Assembly (NCBI RefSeq): GCF_001668625.1
Contig: NZ_LZLJ01000067.1
Location: forward strand, 58,900 to 122,899
Length of the DNA stretch: 64,000 nucleotides
Direction of reading: 5' to 3'
From: Mycobacterium sp. 1274756.6
Lineage (GTDB): Bacteria > Actinomycetota > Actinomycetes > Mycobacteriales > Mycobacteriaceae
Part shown: positions 45,635-55,420 of the stretch, one piece after another
How positions within the stretch are numbered: the first letter of the stretch is position 1
How the letters are laid out: each line of letters begins with the position of its first letter
Notes under the pieces: generated by a model
Databases searched by the model: none
Told to the model about the DNA's origin: nothing
Seen by the model: the letters and a program-made list of their open reading frames with translations, nothing else
Translations under genes and position numbers: made by a program

Positions 45635-47278
45635 CTAGGCGGTGTCGCGCGCGGCGGCACGCCCCGCGGCGCGCCCGGAGAAGATGCAGCCGCCCAGGAA
45701 GGTGCCTTCCAGCGCGCGGTAGCCGTGCACCCCGCCGCCACCGAACCCGGCGACCTCCCCGGCCGCGTACAGCCCGGCCAGCGGCGTGCCGTCGGCGGTG
45801 AGCACCCGCGAGTCCAGGTCGGTCTCCAAGCCGCCCAACGTCTTCCGGGTCAGGATGTGCAGCTTGACCGCGATCAGCGGGCCGGCCTTGGGGTCGGTGA
45901 GCCGGTGCGGCGCCACCACCCGGCTCAGCCGGTCGCCCAGGTAGGCGCGCGCACCGTGGATCGCGGTGATCTGGCCGTCCTTGCTGAACTTGTTGGCCAC
46001 CTCACGGTCGCGGGCGGTGACCTCGGCCTCCACGGTGGCATAGTCCAGCGGCAGCACGTCGGGCAGCGCGTTCATCGCCGCCACCAGATCGCGCAGCGAG
46101 TCGGCGTGCACGAAGTCCACGCCGCGGTCGACGAAGGCCTGCACCGGCGGCGGCGGACCGGATTTGGCCCGCGAGGACAGCAACTGCCGCAGGCTGCGAT
46201 GGGTCAGGTCCGGATTCTGCTCCTGGCCGGAGAGCGCGAATTCCTTCTCGATGATCTTGGCGTTGAGCACGAACCAGGTGTAGTCGTAGCCCGAGCCGGC
46301 GATGTACTCCAGCGTGCCGAGGGTGTCGAAGCCGGGATACAGCGGGCCGGGCAGGCGTTTGCCCGCCGCGTCGAGCCACAGCGACGACGGTCCCGGGATG
46401 ATCCGGATGCCGTGGTCGGGCCAGACCGGGTCGTAGTTGGTGATGCCTTCGGTGTAGTGCCACATGCGGTCCCGGTTGATCACCCGACCGCCGGCGGCCT
46501 CGGTGATGCCGATCATCCGGCCGTCGACGTGCGCGGGCACCCCGGCGAGCAGCTGCTCGGGCACCCGCCCCATGCGCGACGGCCAGTTCTTGCGCACCAG
46601 GTCCAGGTTCGCCCCGATCCCACCGCTGGTCACCAGCACCGCGGGAGCACGGAACTCGAAGTCACCCACCGTGGTTCGCGACGATTCCACCCCGCGTGGC
46701 AGCGACGACGGCTCCAACACCGCGCCGCGCACCCCGGTCACCGCGCCCTGCTCGACGATCAGGTCGTCCACCCGGTGCCGGTAGGCGAACCGCACCCGCG
46801 GGTGGTCCAGCAGCCGGTTGGCGAAGATCTCCACCAACCCGGGGCCGGTGCCCCAGGTGATGTGGAAGCGCGGCACCGAGTTGCCGGGCCCCCGCGCGCC
46901 GTAACCGCCGCGTTCGGCCCAGCCGACCACCGGGAAGATCTTCAGTCCGCGCTGCCGCAGCCAGCTGCGCTTCTCCCCGGCGGCGAAGTCGACGTAGGCG
47001 TGCGCCCACTGGCGCGGCCAGTGGTCCTCCGGCCGGTCGAAGCCGGCGGTGCCCAGCCAGTCCTGCAGCGCCAGCTCGTGGCTGTCGCGCACGCCGAGGC
47101 GGCGCTGCTCGGGGCTGTCGACGAAGAACAGCCCGCCGAACGACCAGTAGGCCTGCCCGCCGAGGTTGGCGGCGTTCTCCTGGTCGACGATGAGCACCCG
47201 CCGGCCGCGCTCGACCAGTTCGCAGGCGGCCACCAGCCCGGCCAGCCCCGCTCCGACGATGATGGCGTCAGCATCCAT
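45635..47278 (-). CDS. FAD-dependent oxidoreductase (fumarate reductase/KSTD-like family)
   Basis: A 547-residue flavoprotein. The N-terminal Rossmann motif is AIIVGAGLAGLVAACELVERG, and a second FAD segment near the C-terminus is GLYAAGEVAGFGGGGVHGYRALEGTFLGG. Between them are GGQAYWSFGGLFFVDSP and VLVTSGGIGANLDLVRKNWP. It belongs to the FAD-binding dehydrogenase group annotated as 3-oxosteroid dehydrogenase-like, but the catalytic Tyr motif of true KSTD is not obvious. ATG 47278 is chosen because the Rossmann fold starts right after it; the frame extends to 47653 without protein character. From memory it matches Rv0785. Confidence 0.85.
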   Translation of the reverse strand: MDADAIIVGAGLAGLVAACELVERGRRVLIVDQENAANLGGQAYWSFGGLFFVDSPEQRRLGVRDSHELALQDWLGTAGFDRPEDHWPRQWAHAYVDFAAGEKRSWLRQRGLKIFPVVGWAERGGYGARGPGNSVPRFHITWGTGPGLVEIFANRLLDHPRVRFAYRHRVDDLIVEQGAVTGVRGAVLEPSSLPRGVESSRTTVGDFEFRAPAVLVTSGGIGANLDLVRKNWPSRMGRVPEQLLAGVPAHVDGRMIGITEAAGGRVINRDRMWHYTEGITNYDPVWPDHGIRIIPGPSSLWLDAAGKRLPGPLYPGFDTLGTLEYIAGSGYDYTWFVLNAKIIEKEFALSGQEQNPDLTHRSLRQLLSSRAKSGPPPPVQAFVDRGVDFVHADSLRDLVAAMNALPDVLPLDYATVEAEVTARDREVANKFSKDGQITAIHGARAYLGDRLSRVVAPHRLTDPKAGPLIAVKLHILTRKTLGGLETDLDSRVLTADGTPLAGLYAAGEVAGFGGGGVHGYRALEGTFLGGCIFSGRAAGRAAARDTA

Positions 47279-47340
47279 GGCGTCGAAGCCTAGTCGCTGC
47301 CGGCTGCCCCGCGCCGGGTTCTGCGCGCGCCGATTCGTCG

Positions 47341-47398
47341 GCGAGTGAACCGTGAGGGAGGAATCCGGCGCGTTCGGCCGCCCACGTTCTTCACTCGC
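47341..47398. terminator. Hairpin-forming inverted repeat between the DUF2334 and FAD genes
   Basis: GCGAGTGAA (47341-47349) pairs with TTCACTCGC (47390-47398), with further CGTG/CACG pairing inside. It lies about 50 bases past the stop of the DUF2334 gene on the minus strand and is probably its terminator. Confidence 0.4.
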
Positions 47399-47463
47399 GG
47401 GGTCAGGCGACCTCGGGGCTAGGCGGCCCGTTAGGCGACGCGCGGGGGTCAGGCGACCTCGGG
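47399..47463. repeat. 19-bp direct repeat that duplicates the end of the DUF2334 gene
   Basis: GGGGTCAGGCGACCTCGGG occurs at 47399-47417 and 47445-47463. The second copy holds the stop codon and last codons (PEVA) of the gene ending at 47449; the first is a duplicate 46 bp downstream of it on the minus strand. Confidence 0.75.
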
Positions 47464-48153
47464 CACCGTGCTCGCGCGCTGCCAGCGGTAGACAGCCGGG
47501 ACCGCGCCGTGGGCCAGGGCGACGTCGACGGCGTCGAGCATCGCCTGGAACGGGGCGGGCTTGTCCAGCTGGGTGGCGGCCACAGTCAGCCGCACGGTGC
47601 CGCCGCGGCTTGCGGTGCGGTCGGCGGCGCGCACCAGCATCCGGCACCACCACGGCTCGGTGAGGAAGCCCTCCCCGATGCCGAGCACCCGGGCCGACGC
47701 GACCCGGCCGGTCACCAGGTCGGTGACGCCGTGCAGCCCGGCGACCAGCCGGAACCCGTTGCGGGGCAGCACCTGCAGCGCGCCGGGTGAGACCACCCAG
47801 CCCGGCGCGGCGAACAGCCGGGTGCGCAGGCCCACGTGCTCTAAGACCCTGTCGGCGCCGATCAGCCGCAGGTTGGCCTCGTGAGCGGGCAGCAGCGCGA
47901 ACTCCGCGCGCCGGCCGCGGGTGGCGGCCTCGTCGTAGCCGTGCAGCACTACCGCGTCCCCGCCGGCGCGGCGCTCGGTGAGCCAGGTCACGGTGTGCGG
48001 GTCGTTCTCCAGCCGGTAGCCGTTTTTCAGCCGCGGCGCCACCAGCAGCGAGGTCGGGATGTTGCGGGCGTCCAGTTCGGCGCAGAAGCGTGCGACGTCG
48101 TCGCGGGTCTGCGCACCGATGCGCGATACCGAAACGATCAGTTCTCCAGTCAC
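47449..48153 (-). CDS. DUF2334 polysaccharide-deacetylase-like protein
   Basis: A 234-residue protein of the DUF2334 group, related to NodB-type deacetylases. It begins with a beta strand ELIVSVSRIG and has VARFCAELDARNIPTSLLVAPRL and the metal-loop-like VVLHGYDE, then LFAAPGWVVSPGALQVLPRNGFRLV (the deacetylase AP-W motif region). A signal peptide is lacking, so the protein is probably cytosolic. The substrate is unknown. GTG 48153 is the first sensible start. From memory it matches Rv0784. Confidence 0.75.
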   Translation of the reverse strand: MTGELIVSVSRIGAQTRDDVARFCAELDARNIPTSLLVAPRLKNGYRLENDPHTVTWLTERRAGGDAVVLHGYDEAATRGRRAEFALLPAHEANLRLIGADRVLEHVGLRTRLFAAPGWVVSPGALQVLPRNGFRLVAGLHGVTDLVTGRVASARVLGIGEGFLTEPWWCRMLVRAADRTASRGGTVRLTVAATQLDKPAPFQAMLDAVDVALAHGAVPAVYRWQRASTVPEVA

Positions 48154-48212
48154 GGCCCCAGCCTGCCCGACTCAGGTGTCCGGCCGGTGAAGCCCAGGCG
48201 ACCCGGCGATGT

Positions 48213-49559
48213 TCAGGGGGCCATGCCGCGGTAGGTGTGGTCGGCCGGGTCGGCGGCGTTCATCGACACCGCGCGCAGCCGTTTGAGGTCGTGCGGGGTG
48301 AGGTCGGCCTTGTCGAGGCCCTCGAGCAACAGATCGATCTGTTCACGCAGGGCGGGAACGTGTTCGGGACGGTCGTGCTGTTCGACGTGGAAGATCAGCA
48401 TCCGCAACACCCGCAGCAGTGTGGCGGCCACCAGCGGCTGACGCGGCGCGACCTGGCGCAACTGGTCGAAGCCGTGAGCGATGTACTCGTCGGCGTCGAG
48501 TTCCCAGGGCCGCAGCAGGATCCGGCCGTCGGCACCGGCGACCGCGCGCGGCGGCGGCGGCACCAGCAGCAGGTGGCGCAACAAGCTGCCGACCCGCAGC
48601 GTGGCCTCCACCGCGGTGGTGGGGTCGTTGATGGCCGAGCTCAGCGCGCGCAGCCCGATGTCGACGAGCTGACGGAAGGCGAAGTCGATGTCCTCCTGCA
48701 TGGTCCGGCTGCCGCTGACCGCAATCGCGCGGGTCACCTGCCGCTCCAGCCGCTTCGGACGCGGCGGCGGCGGCCAGACGGTGGCCAGCGGCTGCCCGCG
48801 ATGGATGTAGGCGCCCACCCGGGTCTCCAGCCGGATGGTCGCCCCGGCCGGCAGCACCGCGAACAACCGGGCGACGTCGATGCGGCTGATCCAGCCGTTG
48901 AGCGGGGACGTGATGCGCTGCGCGTCGTCGGGGGCACGCATGGTGCAGTCGGTGGCGGGCTGCTCCCGGGCGGTGGCGGCGGCGACGGCGTCGATCACCG
49001 TCGAGCCCTCGGCGGCGATCTCGCGAACCACCTGCCCAACCTCGAGGCGGTGCGCCAGGTGATCCAGGTGCGCGATGATCACGATGATGGTGACGATGGT
49101 GAGCGCGACGGCCACCGTCACCGAGATCGGCGGGGCGGGTACCGCGCTCTCCCCGGTCAGGGTCGGCAGGGTGAGCACGCAGTAGACGAAGGTAGCCACC
49201 AGCAGCCCGATCACCAGTTGGCTGAGGCGGTCGCGGATGAACCAGCGCATCACCCGCGGGGACAGCTGCGAACTGGCCAGCTGCAGGCTGACGATGGTGA
49301 GCGAGAAGATCACCCCGGCGGTGGTGATCGTCGCGCCCGCGATGGTGGCCAGCAGCGTGGTGGCGACGTTGCTGTCCATCGGCAGCGTGAACGGCACGCT
49401 GTCGCGGTCCGCCAGCGCTTTGTCGACGGCGTGGGTGATCACCGCCAGCCCCATCCCGGCGACCACCACCAGCACCGGCAGCAGGAACAGGCTCTCGCGA
49501 AAGCGGTAGCCGACCGACGCGGCGTGCACGTTGGTCAGCCGGAGCCGCGACAGCATCAT
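48213..49559 (-). CDS. DUF2254 membrane protein
   Basis: A 448-residue protein. Four membrane helices occupy the first 160 residues (SLFLLPVLVVVAGMGLAVIT, LLATIAGATITTAGVIFSLTIVSLQLA, LVIGLLVATFVYCVLTLPTL, VTVAVALTIVTIIVIIAHL). A soluble part follows, with FRQLVDIGLRALSSAINDPTTAVEA, the hallmark of DUF2254. The function is unknown. The start ATG at 49559 is joined to the gpx stop (TGATG) and is followed by a second ATG; the open frame upstream of it overlaps gpx and is not used. Confidence 0.85.
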   Translation of the reverse strand: MMLSRLRLTNVHAASVGYRFRESLFLLPVLVVVAGMGLAVITHAVDKALADRDSVPFTLPMDSNVATTLLATIAGATITTAGVIFSLTIVSLQLASSQLSPRVMRWFIRDRLSQLVIGLLVATFVYCVLTLPTLTGESAVPAPPISVTVAVALTIVTIIVIIAHLDHLAHRLEVGQVVREIAAEGSTVIDAVAAATAREQPATDCTMRAPDDAQRITSPLNGWISRIDVARLFAVLPAGATIRLETRVGAYIHRGQPLATVWPPPPRPKRLERQVTRAIAVSGSRTMQEDIDFAFRQLVDIGLRALSSAINDPTTAVEATLRVGSLLRHLLLVPPPPRAVAGADGRILLRPWELDADEYIAHGFDQLRQVAPRQPLVAATLLRVLRMLIFHVEQHDRPEHVPALREQIDLLLEGLDKADLTPHDLKRLRAVSMNAADPADHTYRGMAP

Positions 49560-50050
49560 CAGCCGGGAAGGACTGCCTCGATGGCCTCGGTCACCTCGGC
49601 GGCGTCCGGGGCGGTGGTCGGCCGGAACCGGTTGACCACCTCCCCGCCGGGGGCGATCAGGAACTTCTCGAAGTTCCACTGCACGTCGCCGGCCTGCCCG
49701 TCGGCGTCGGCGGTCTCGGTGAGCCGGGTGTACAGCGGGTGGCGGTCGGCGCCGTTGACGTCGGTCTTGGCCAGCAGCGGAAAGCTCACCCCGTAGGTGG
49801 TCGAGCAGAACTCGGCGATCTCCGCCGGGCTGCCGGGCTCCTGGCCCATGAACTGGTTGCACGGCACACCGATCACGGTGAGCCCGCGGTCGGCGTAGTC
49901 CTCGGCGAGTTGCTGCAGGGCTGTGTACTGCGGGGTCAGCCCGCATTTGGAGGCGACGTTGACCACCAGCACCGCCCGGTCGCGGTAGTCGGCCAGCGAG
50001 GTGGGTCGGCCGTCGAGGGTGGTCAGCGGGATGTCGGTGAGCGCGGTCAT
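49559..50050 (-). CDS. gpx: Glutathione peroxidase-family thiol peroxidase (Cys type)
   Basis: A 163-residue peroxidase. The peroxidatic Cys36 is in NVASKCGLTPQY, the Gln in VPCNQFMGQEPGS and the Trp-Asn pair in VQWNFEKFL, completing the catalytic tetrad. A further Cys in EIAEFCSTTYGVSFP sits where thioredoxin-dependent, two-Cys members have their resolving Cys. As mycobacteria lack glutathione, thioredoxin is the probable reductant. It is translationally coupled to DUF2254. I do not recall this gene at the same place in M. tuberculosis. Confidence 0.9.
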   Translation of the reverse strand: MTALTDIPLTTLDGRPTSLADYRDRAVLVVNVASKCGLTPQYTALQQLAEDYADRGLTVIGVPCNQFMGQEPGSPAEIAEFCSTTYGVSFPLLAKTDVNGADRHPLYTRLTETADADGQAGDVQWNFEKFLIAPGGEVVNRFRPTTAPDAAEVTEAIEAVLPG

Positions 50051-50170
50051 GGCGCTGACGTTACCGTGCGCGAGTGCACCACCACGGTGGGAAGCGGTGC
50101 GTTTTTTCGCCCTACAGCTTCACTCGATGCGGGTGCGACGCGGACCCGCCGGCGCACGAGCGAGCCGTGC

Positions 50171-52264
50171 TCAGCCCGCCCCGACGACGTCGAGCAGCCA
50201 GGCGAACTGGAACGCGGTCTCGTTCCAGCGTTCGTAGCGCCCGGACACCCCGCCGTGCCCCGCACTCATCTGGGTCTTCAGCAGCACGGGCCGGCCGTCG
50301 GCGTTGGCCTGCCGCAGCGCGGCCACCCATTTCGCCGGCTCGACGTAGTACACCCGGGTGTCGTGCAGCGACGTCATCGCCAGGATCGCCGGATACGGCT
50401 GGGCGGTGACGTTCTCATACGGCGAGTAGGACTTCATGTAGGCGTAGACGTCCGGGTCCTCCAGCGGGTTGCCCCACTCGTCCCACTCGGTGACCGTCAG
50501 CGGCAGCGACGGGTCCAGGATCGTGGTCAGCGCGTCCACGAACGGCACCACCGCCAGGATGCCGGCGAACAGTTGCGGGGCGAGGTTGGCCACCGCGCCC
50601 ATCAGCAGACCGCCCGCGCTGCCGCCGTAGGCGGCCAGCCGCTCCGGGCGGGTGACGTCGCTGTCGACGAGATGCTGTGCGGCGGCGACGAAGTCGGTGA
50701 AGGTGTTCTTCTTGTCCAGCAGCTTGCCGTTCTCGTACCACAGCCGGCCCATCTCGCCGCCGCCGCGGATGTGGGCGATGACGAACACCACGCCGCGATC
50801 CAGTAGCGACAGTCGCGCGATCGAGAACTGCGGGTCCTGACAGGACTCGTAGGCCCCGTAGCCGTAGAGCACTGCCGGGGCGGGGAATTCGAGGTCGCGG
50901 CGGTGGATCACCGACAGCGGCACCCGGGTGCCGTCGTCGGCGGTGGCCCAGTCGCGGCGCTCGACGTAGTCCTCGCGGCGGTAATCGCCGAGCACCGGCT
51001 GCTCTTTGAGCAGGATGCGTTCCCCACTGGCCAGGTCGAGGTCATAGACCCGCATCGGGGTGAGGAACGAGGTGGCGCCGATGCGCAGCCGCGGGGCGTC
51101 CCAGTTCGGGTTGGCGCCCAGTCCCGCCGACATCAGTTCGGAGTCGAAGGTGATGTCGCGGGCGGCGCCGTAGCCGTCGGCCTCGATCGGCCACAGCTGC
51201 ATGCGCGGCAGCGCTTCGGCGCGGTAGCTGACCACCAGGTGCGACGCGAACGCGTCCACCCCGTCGAGGCGGACGTCGTCGCGCGGGGCGATCAGCGTGG
51301 TCTGCGCGGTCGGGTCGGAGACCGGCGCCTCGACCAGGGTGAAGTTCACCGCGCCGTCGTTGTGCAGGATCAAAAACCGGTCCTGCCCGCCGACCACGGC
51401 GTGCTCGACGCCGTATTCGACGCCCTCCCGGCGCGGCAGTACCACGGTGAACTCGGCGTGCGGATCGGCGGCGTCGGCGTAGCGCATCTCGGTGGTGATC
51501 GCCGAGCCGGCCGCGATGATCAGGTAGGCGTCGCTGCGGGTGCGGCCCACGCCGAGCCAGAACCGTTCGTCGGGCTCGTGGTGGACCCGTTCGGCGGGCA
51601 GCCCGGCGCCGAGGCGGTGCCGCCAGACGGTGTCGGGGCGCCACGCCGCGTCCACGGTCAGGTAGTAGACGGTGCGGTTGTCGGTGGCCCAGGTGGCGCC
51701 GGCGGCGATGCCGGTGATCTCGTCGGGGTAGTGCTGTCCGGTGGTCAAGTCCTTGAACCGCAACGTGTATCGCTCGTCGCCGACCACGTCGACCGAGTAG
51801 GCCAGCACGGTGCCATCGGGACTGACCGTCGCCGCGCCGAGTGCGAAGAAGTCGTGTCCGTCGGCTTCGACGTTCTCGTCGAGCAGCACCTGCTCGCCGG
51901 GGATGTCGGTGTGCTCATCGAGCTGCGGTGGGGTCCAGTCCGACGGTGCGGTGACCGGGCAGCGGCAGTGCACGGTGTACTGCCGGCCTTCGAAGCTGCG
52001 CGCGTAGTACCACCAGTCGCCGCGGCGGGTGGGCACCGACAGGTCGGTTTCCTTGGTGCGGGCCTTGATCTCGTCGAAGATCCGGCGGCGCAACGGTTCC
52101 TGGTCGGCGGTGAGCGCGTCGGTGTAGGCGTTCTCGGCTTCCAGGTGGGCGATGACCTCGGGGTCGGTCTTGTCGCGCAGCCACTCGTAGGGGTCGACGA
52201 ACACGTCGCCGTGGTGGGTGCGGGTGGTCTCCACCCGTTTGGCGACCGGCGGGACCGCGCTCAC
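50171..52264 (-). CDS. ptrB: S9A prolyl oligopeptidase / oligopeptidase B
   Basis: A 697-residue serine peptidase. An N-terminal seven-bladed propeller (about 75-420) precedes the hydrolase domain. The catalytic Ser lies in [12 protein letters not shown], the Asp in [17 protein letters not shown] and the His in [14 protein letters not shown]. The propeller's start [20 protein letters not shown] is the S9A hallmark. Acidic residues in that region favour cleavage after basic residues (oligopeptidase B) but this is inferred. GTG 52264 overlaps the purC stop (GTGA). It is a single intact gene here; in M. tuberculosis, from memory, it is split into ptrBa and ptrBb. Confidence 0.92.
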   Translation of the reverse strand: MSAVPPVAKRVETTRTHHGDVFVDPYEWLRDKTDPEVIAHLEAENAYTDALTADQEPLRRRIFDEIKARTKETDLSVPTRRGDWWYYARSFEGRQYTVHCRCPVTAPSDWTPPQLDEHTDIPGEQVLLDENVEADGHDFFALGAATVSPDGTVLAYSVDVVGDERYTLRFKDLTTGQHYPDEITGIAAGATWATDNRTVYYLTVDAAWRPDTVWRHRLGAGLPAERVHHEPDERFWLGVGRTRSDAYLIIAAGSAITTEMRYADAADPHAEFTVVLPRREGVEYGVEHAVVGGQDRFLILHNDGAVNFTLVEAPVSDPTAQTTLIAPRDDVRLDGVDAFASHLVVSYRAEALPRMQLWPIEADGYGAARDITFDSELMSAGLGANPNWDAPRLRIGATSFLTPMRVYDLDLASGERILLKEQPVLGDYRREDYVERRDWATADDGTRVPLSVIHRRDLEFPAPAVLYGYGAYESCQDPQFSIARLSLLDRGVVFVIAHIRGGGEMGRLWYENGKLLDKKNTFTDFVAAAQHLVDSDVTRPERLAAYGGSAGGLLMGAVANLAPQLFAGILAVVPFVDALTTILDPSLPLTVTEWDEWGNPLEDPDVYAYMKSYSPYENVTAQPYPAILAMTSLHDTRVYYVEPAKWVAALRQANADGRPVLLKTQMSAGHGGVSGRYERWNETAFQFAWLLDVVGAG

Positions 52265-53154
52265 CGGGCACCGATCCAGTCGTCGAAACGCAGCCCCGAG
52301 ATCCGTTCGTAGGCTTCGATGTAGCGGCTGCGGGTCGCCTCGACCACGTCGTCGGGCAGCGGCGGCGGCGGATCGGAGCCCTCGCGGTCCCAGCCGGATT
52401 CGTCGCTGGTGAGCCAGTTGCGGACGAACTGCTTGTCGAAGCTGTGCTGGGTTTTGCCGACCTCGTACTGGTCGGCGGGCCAGTACCGCGAGGAGTCCGG
52501 GGTGAAGATCTCGTCGGCGAGCACGACGTGCCCGCCGGCGTTGACACCGAACTCGAACTTGGTGTCGGCGATGATGATTCCCTTCGTCAGTGCGTGGTCG
52601 GCGCCTTGGACATAGGTCTGCATGGTGCGGTCGCGCAGCTGGTTGGCGCGTACCCCGCCGATCAGCTCGATCATCTTGGCGAACGGGATGTTCTCGTCGT
52701 GTTCGCCGATGTCGGCTTTGGTGGCCGGGGTGAACAGCGGGGTGGCGAACCGGCTGGCCTCCTGCAGCCCGGCGGGCAGGTCGATGCCGCACACCCCGCC
52801 GGTGCGCTGGTAGTCGACCAGCCCGGAGCCGGTCAGGTAGCCGCGCGCCACACACTCCACCGGCAGCATCTCCAGGCGCTGCACCACCAGGGCGCGGCCG
52901 AGCACCTCGGCGGGGATGCGCTCGTCGTCGGGACCGCCGGCCAGGTGGTTGGGGGCGTCGACGAGGTCGAAGAAGAACACGCTCATCGCGGTCAGGATCC
53001 GGCCCTTGTCGGGGATCTCGGTGTCCAGCACGTGGTCGTAGGCGGAGATGCGGTCGGTGGCCACGAACAGCAGGTGCTCGTCGTCGATGCGGTAGAGCTC
53101 ACGGACCTTGCCGCTGCCCAGGTGCTCGTAGTCAGACAGTGCGGGACGGGCCAT
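52261..53154 (-). CDS. purC: SAICAR synthetase
   Basis: A 297-residue enzyme adding aspartate to CAIR, step eight of purine synthesis. Motifs are [32 protein letters not shown] opening, [40 protein letters not shown] and [10 protein letters not shown], all characteristic of PurC. ATG 53154 follows closely on the transporter gene's stop (nine bases). Coupled to ptrB by a GTGA overlap. Confidence 0.96.
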   Translation of the reverse strand: MARPALSDYEHLGSGKVRELYRIDDEHLLFVATDRISAYDHVLDTEIPDKGRILTAMSVFFFDLVDAPNHLAGGPDDERIPAEVLGRALVVQRLEMLPVECVARGYLTGSGLVDYQRTGGVCGIDLPAGLQEASRFATPLFTPATKADIGEHDENIPFAKMIELIGGVRANQLRDRTMQTYVQGADHALTKGIIIADTKFEFGVNAGGHVVLADEIFTPDSSRYWPADQYEVGKTQHSFDKQFVRNWLTSDESGWDREGSDPPPPLPDDVVEATRSRYIEAYERISGLRFDDWIGAR

Positions 53155-53163
53155 CAGGCCAGC

Positions 53164-54171
53164 CTAACCCGCCGGTGCCGGCCGTCCGCCGCGGGTGAAG
53201 ACCCTCCGCAGCCCGGCGACCACCACGATCACCCAGACCGCCAACGCGTCCCAGAAGAACACCAGCGAGACGGTTTGCAGCGCCGGGCGGCCCAGCTGCT
53301 CGGCGGTGGCGAAGCTGGCGACCGCGTACATGCCCAGCGGGAACACCAGCGCCCACCACACCCCGTGGAACTGCAGCATGCCCGGGCGCAGGTGGATGCG
53401 GTGCAGCATGAAATAGATCAGCGGCGGGATCCACAGCGTGGCGCCGACCCAGGTGGCCAGCGTGACCGCGTGCACCACCCCGGTCAGGTTGTCCGGGACC
53501 AGCGCGCCGAGGTGGTCACCGGCCAGGGTGGCGATCGCCAACCCACCCATCAAGATCCAGGTGTCGGGTTCGAAGCCGTCGCGCACGGTGCGCTCGTGCC
53601 CGGCACGCCACAGCAGCAGCCACACCATCAGCAGGTATACCGCCAGCGCGGCCAGCCACACCGGCACCGCGACCGCCAGCCACCGGCTCTGGCCGGTGGA
53701 ACGCACCATCTGCGCGATCACGATCGCCAGCCCGGAGGTGCCGACGCTGCCCAGCAGCCAGGCGCCGTGCGCGCGGTCGCGCAGTTGCGCCCACCGCTTC
53801 GCCGCCATATCGCGCACGGTCAGCACCGACAGGCCCAACCACGACACCAGCGCCACCAGGCTCAGCACCTGCACCCAGATCCGGTGGTGCTCCAGCCGGC
53901 TGTCCAGCACCGCGCAGGCGGCGACGAAGGTGAACAGCCCGAGTGCGACGTCGGGGTCGGAGAAGTCCCAGATCGCGACCCGCCGCCGACGCACCATGAC
54001 CGCGGCCACCAGCAGCACCAGCACCGCCAAGCCGACGGAGGCCAGCACGCCGAGCGCCTCGCTGAGCAGCCGGTAGCCGTGTTTGCCGGCGGCGATCGAG
54101 AGCACCCCGGTAGCCATCACCGCGGCGAACACGTCCGGCGACGGGGTGACCGTGCGCAGCGCGGCGGTCAT
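53164..54171 (-). CDS. TDT-family (SLAC1/TehA-like) transporter
   Basis: A 335-residue protein with about ten membrane helices, beginning [17 protein letters not shown], a typical TDT start. Others are [37 protein letters not shown] and [21 protein letters not shown], the last being conserved in this family of anion channels and C4-dicarboxylate or sulfite exporters. The substrate is not assigned. ATG 54171 overlaps the stop of the P450 gene (ATGA), so the two are co-translated. It lies upstream of purC. Confidence 0.82.
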   Translation of the reverse strand: MTAALRTVTPSPDVFAAVMATGVLSIAAGKHGYRLLSEALGVLASVGLAVLVLLVAAVMVRRRRVAIWDFSDPDVALGLFTFVAACAVLDSRLEHHRIWVQVLSLVALVSWLGLSVLTVRDMAAKRWAQLRDRAHGAWLLGSVGTSGLAIVIAQMVRSTGQSRWLAVAVPVWLAALAVYLLMVWLLLWRAGHERTVRDGFEPDTWILMGGLAIATLAGDHLGALVPDNLTGVVHAVTLATWVGATLWIPPLIYFMLHRIHLRPGMLQFHGVWWALVFPLGMYAVASFATAEQLGRPALQTVSLVFFWDALAVWVIVVVAGLRRVFTRGGRPAPAG

Positions 54172-55415
54172 GGCGCCGCGGCGAATTCCACCACCAGGTG
54201 CCGGATCCCGGTGTGCCGGTTGCTGCGCGCCCACTCCACCGGCGCCACCACCGACACCCCGGCGAACCGGGCCAGCAGTTCCTCGTAGAGCACCCGCAGC
54301 TCCAGGCGGGCCAGGTTGACCCCGAGGCAGAAATGCACGCCCTGCCCGAACCCGAGGTGCGGGTTGGGTTTTCGGGCCACGTCGAAGGTGTCGGCGTGCT
54401 CGAACGCGGCCGGGTCCCGGTTGGCCGAGCCCTCCCACACCAGCACCTTCTCGCCGGGACGGATGCGCTGGCCGGCCAGGGTGACCTCGCGGGTGGCGGT
54501 GCGCCGCTTCGACGGCGACGGCGAGGTCCACCGGATGATCTCCTCGACCGCGCTGGGCAGCAGCTGCGGGTCGGCGCGCAGCCGGCGCAGCTGCTCGGGG
54601 TGCTCGGCCAGCGCCAGCAGCCCGCCGGCGATGGCGTTGCGGGTGGTTTCCGCGCCCGCACTGAACAGCAGGTTGAAGAACAGGTACAGCTCGAGGTCGC
54701 TGAGCTCTTCACCGTCCGGGTCGTCGATGGTGGCGTTGGCGACCACCGAGAGCATGTCGTCGGTCGGGCGCGCGCGCTTGGCGGCGATCAGGTCCTGGCC
54801 GTAGGCGTAGATGCGGGAGCCGGCCTCCTGCACCGACAGCCGGGACACCACCGCTTCCCGCGAGCCGCGGAAGTCGAAGTTGGGCTCGATCGCCTCGAAC
54901 AGCCAGTGCCGGTCGGCTTCCGGCACGCCGAGCAGGATGCAGATCATCTGCATCGGCAGCTCGACGGCGACATCGACCAGAAAGTCCAGCGGCACACCGG
55001 GTTCGATGCCGTCGAGCAGCAGCCGCGCCCGGTGACGCAGGTCCTCCTCGACCCGCCGGATCATCCGCGGGGTCAGCCCGCTGCTGACCAGTTTGCGGAT
55101 CGCGGCGTGCCGCGGGTCGTCCATCATGTTCAGCACCTGCCCGGCCACCGGCAGGTCCTGCAGGATGGTGCCACCGTAGGGGCGCTCGCCGCCGGTGACC
55201 GAGGAGAAGGTCTCCGCGTCGCGCAGCACCGCGAAGGTCTCCCGGTAGGTGGCCACCGACCAGAAGCCCTCCCCGTCGGGGGTGTGCTCGGTGGGCTCGT
55301 GGAAGTAGACGGGGGCTTCGCGGCGGTGGATCGCGAACAGCGGGTGCGGGAAACCACCGGCGAAGTTGTCCAGGTCGGTGAAGTCGATGCCCGCCAGCGC
55401 GGCCGGAACCCCCAT
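54168..55415 (-). CDS. cyp126: Cytochrome P450, CYP126-like
   Basis: A 415-residue soluble P450. The haem loop is [17 protein letters not shown] with the axial Cys; the I-helix oxygen-activation motif is SAGAETTRN; the K-helix ExxR is EEIIRW. Opening segments ([26 protein letters not shown]) and the position directly after purB match, from memory, CYP126 (Rv0778). Its physiological substrate is not known. ATG 55415 lies five bases from the purB stop. The identification as CYP126 rests on synteny. Confidence 0.85.
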   Translation of the reverse strand: MGVPAALAGIDFTDLDNFAGGFPHPLFAIHRREAPVYFHEPTEHTPDGEGFWSVATYRETFAVLRDAETFSSVTGGERPYGGTILQDLPVAGQVLNMMDDPRHAAIRKLVSSGLTPRMIRRVEEDLRHRARLLLDGIEPGVPLDFLVDVAVELPMQMICILLGVPEADRHWLFEAIEPNFDFRGSREAVVSRLSVQEAGSRIYAYGQDLIAAKRARPTDDMLSVVANATIDDPDGEELSDLELYLFFNLLFSAGAETTRNAIAGGLLALAEHPEQLRRLRADPQLLPSAVEEIIRWTSPSPSKRRTATREVTLAGQRIRPGEKVLVWEGSANRDPAAFEHADTFDVARKPNPHLGFGQGVHFCLGVNLARLELRVLYEELLARFAGVSVVAPVEWARSNRHTGIRHLVVEFAAAP

Positions 55416-55420
55416 GGCGG

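Noticed and set aside
50154..50170. GCACG/CGTGC repeat beside the ptrB stop as a terminator
   Set aside because: The 5-bp stem is too weak, and it touches the stop codon.
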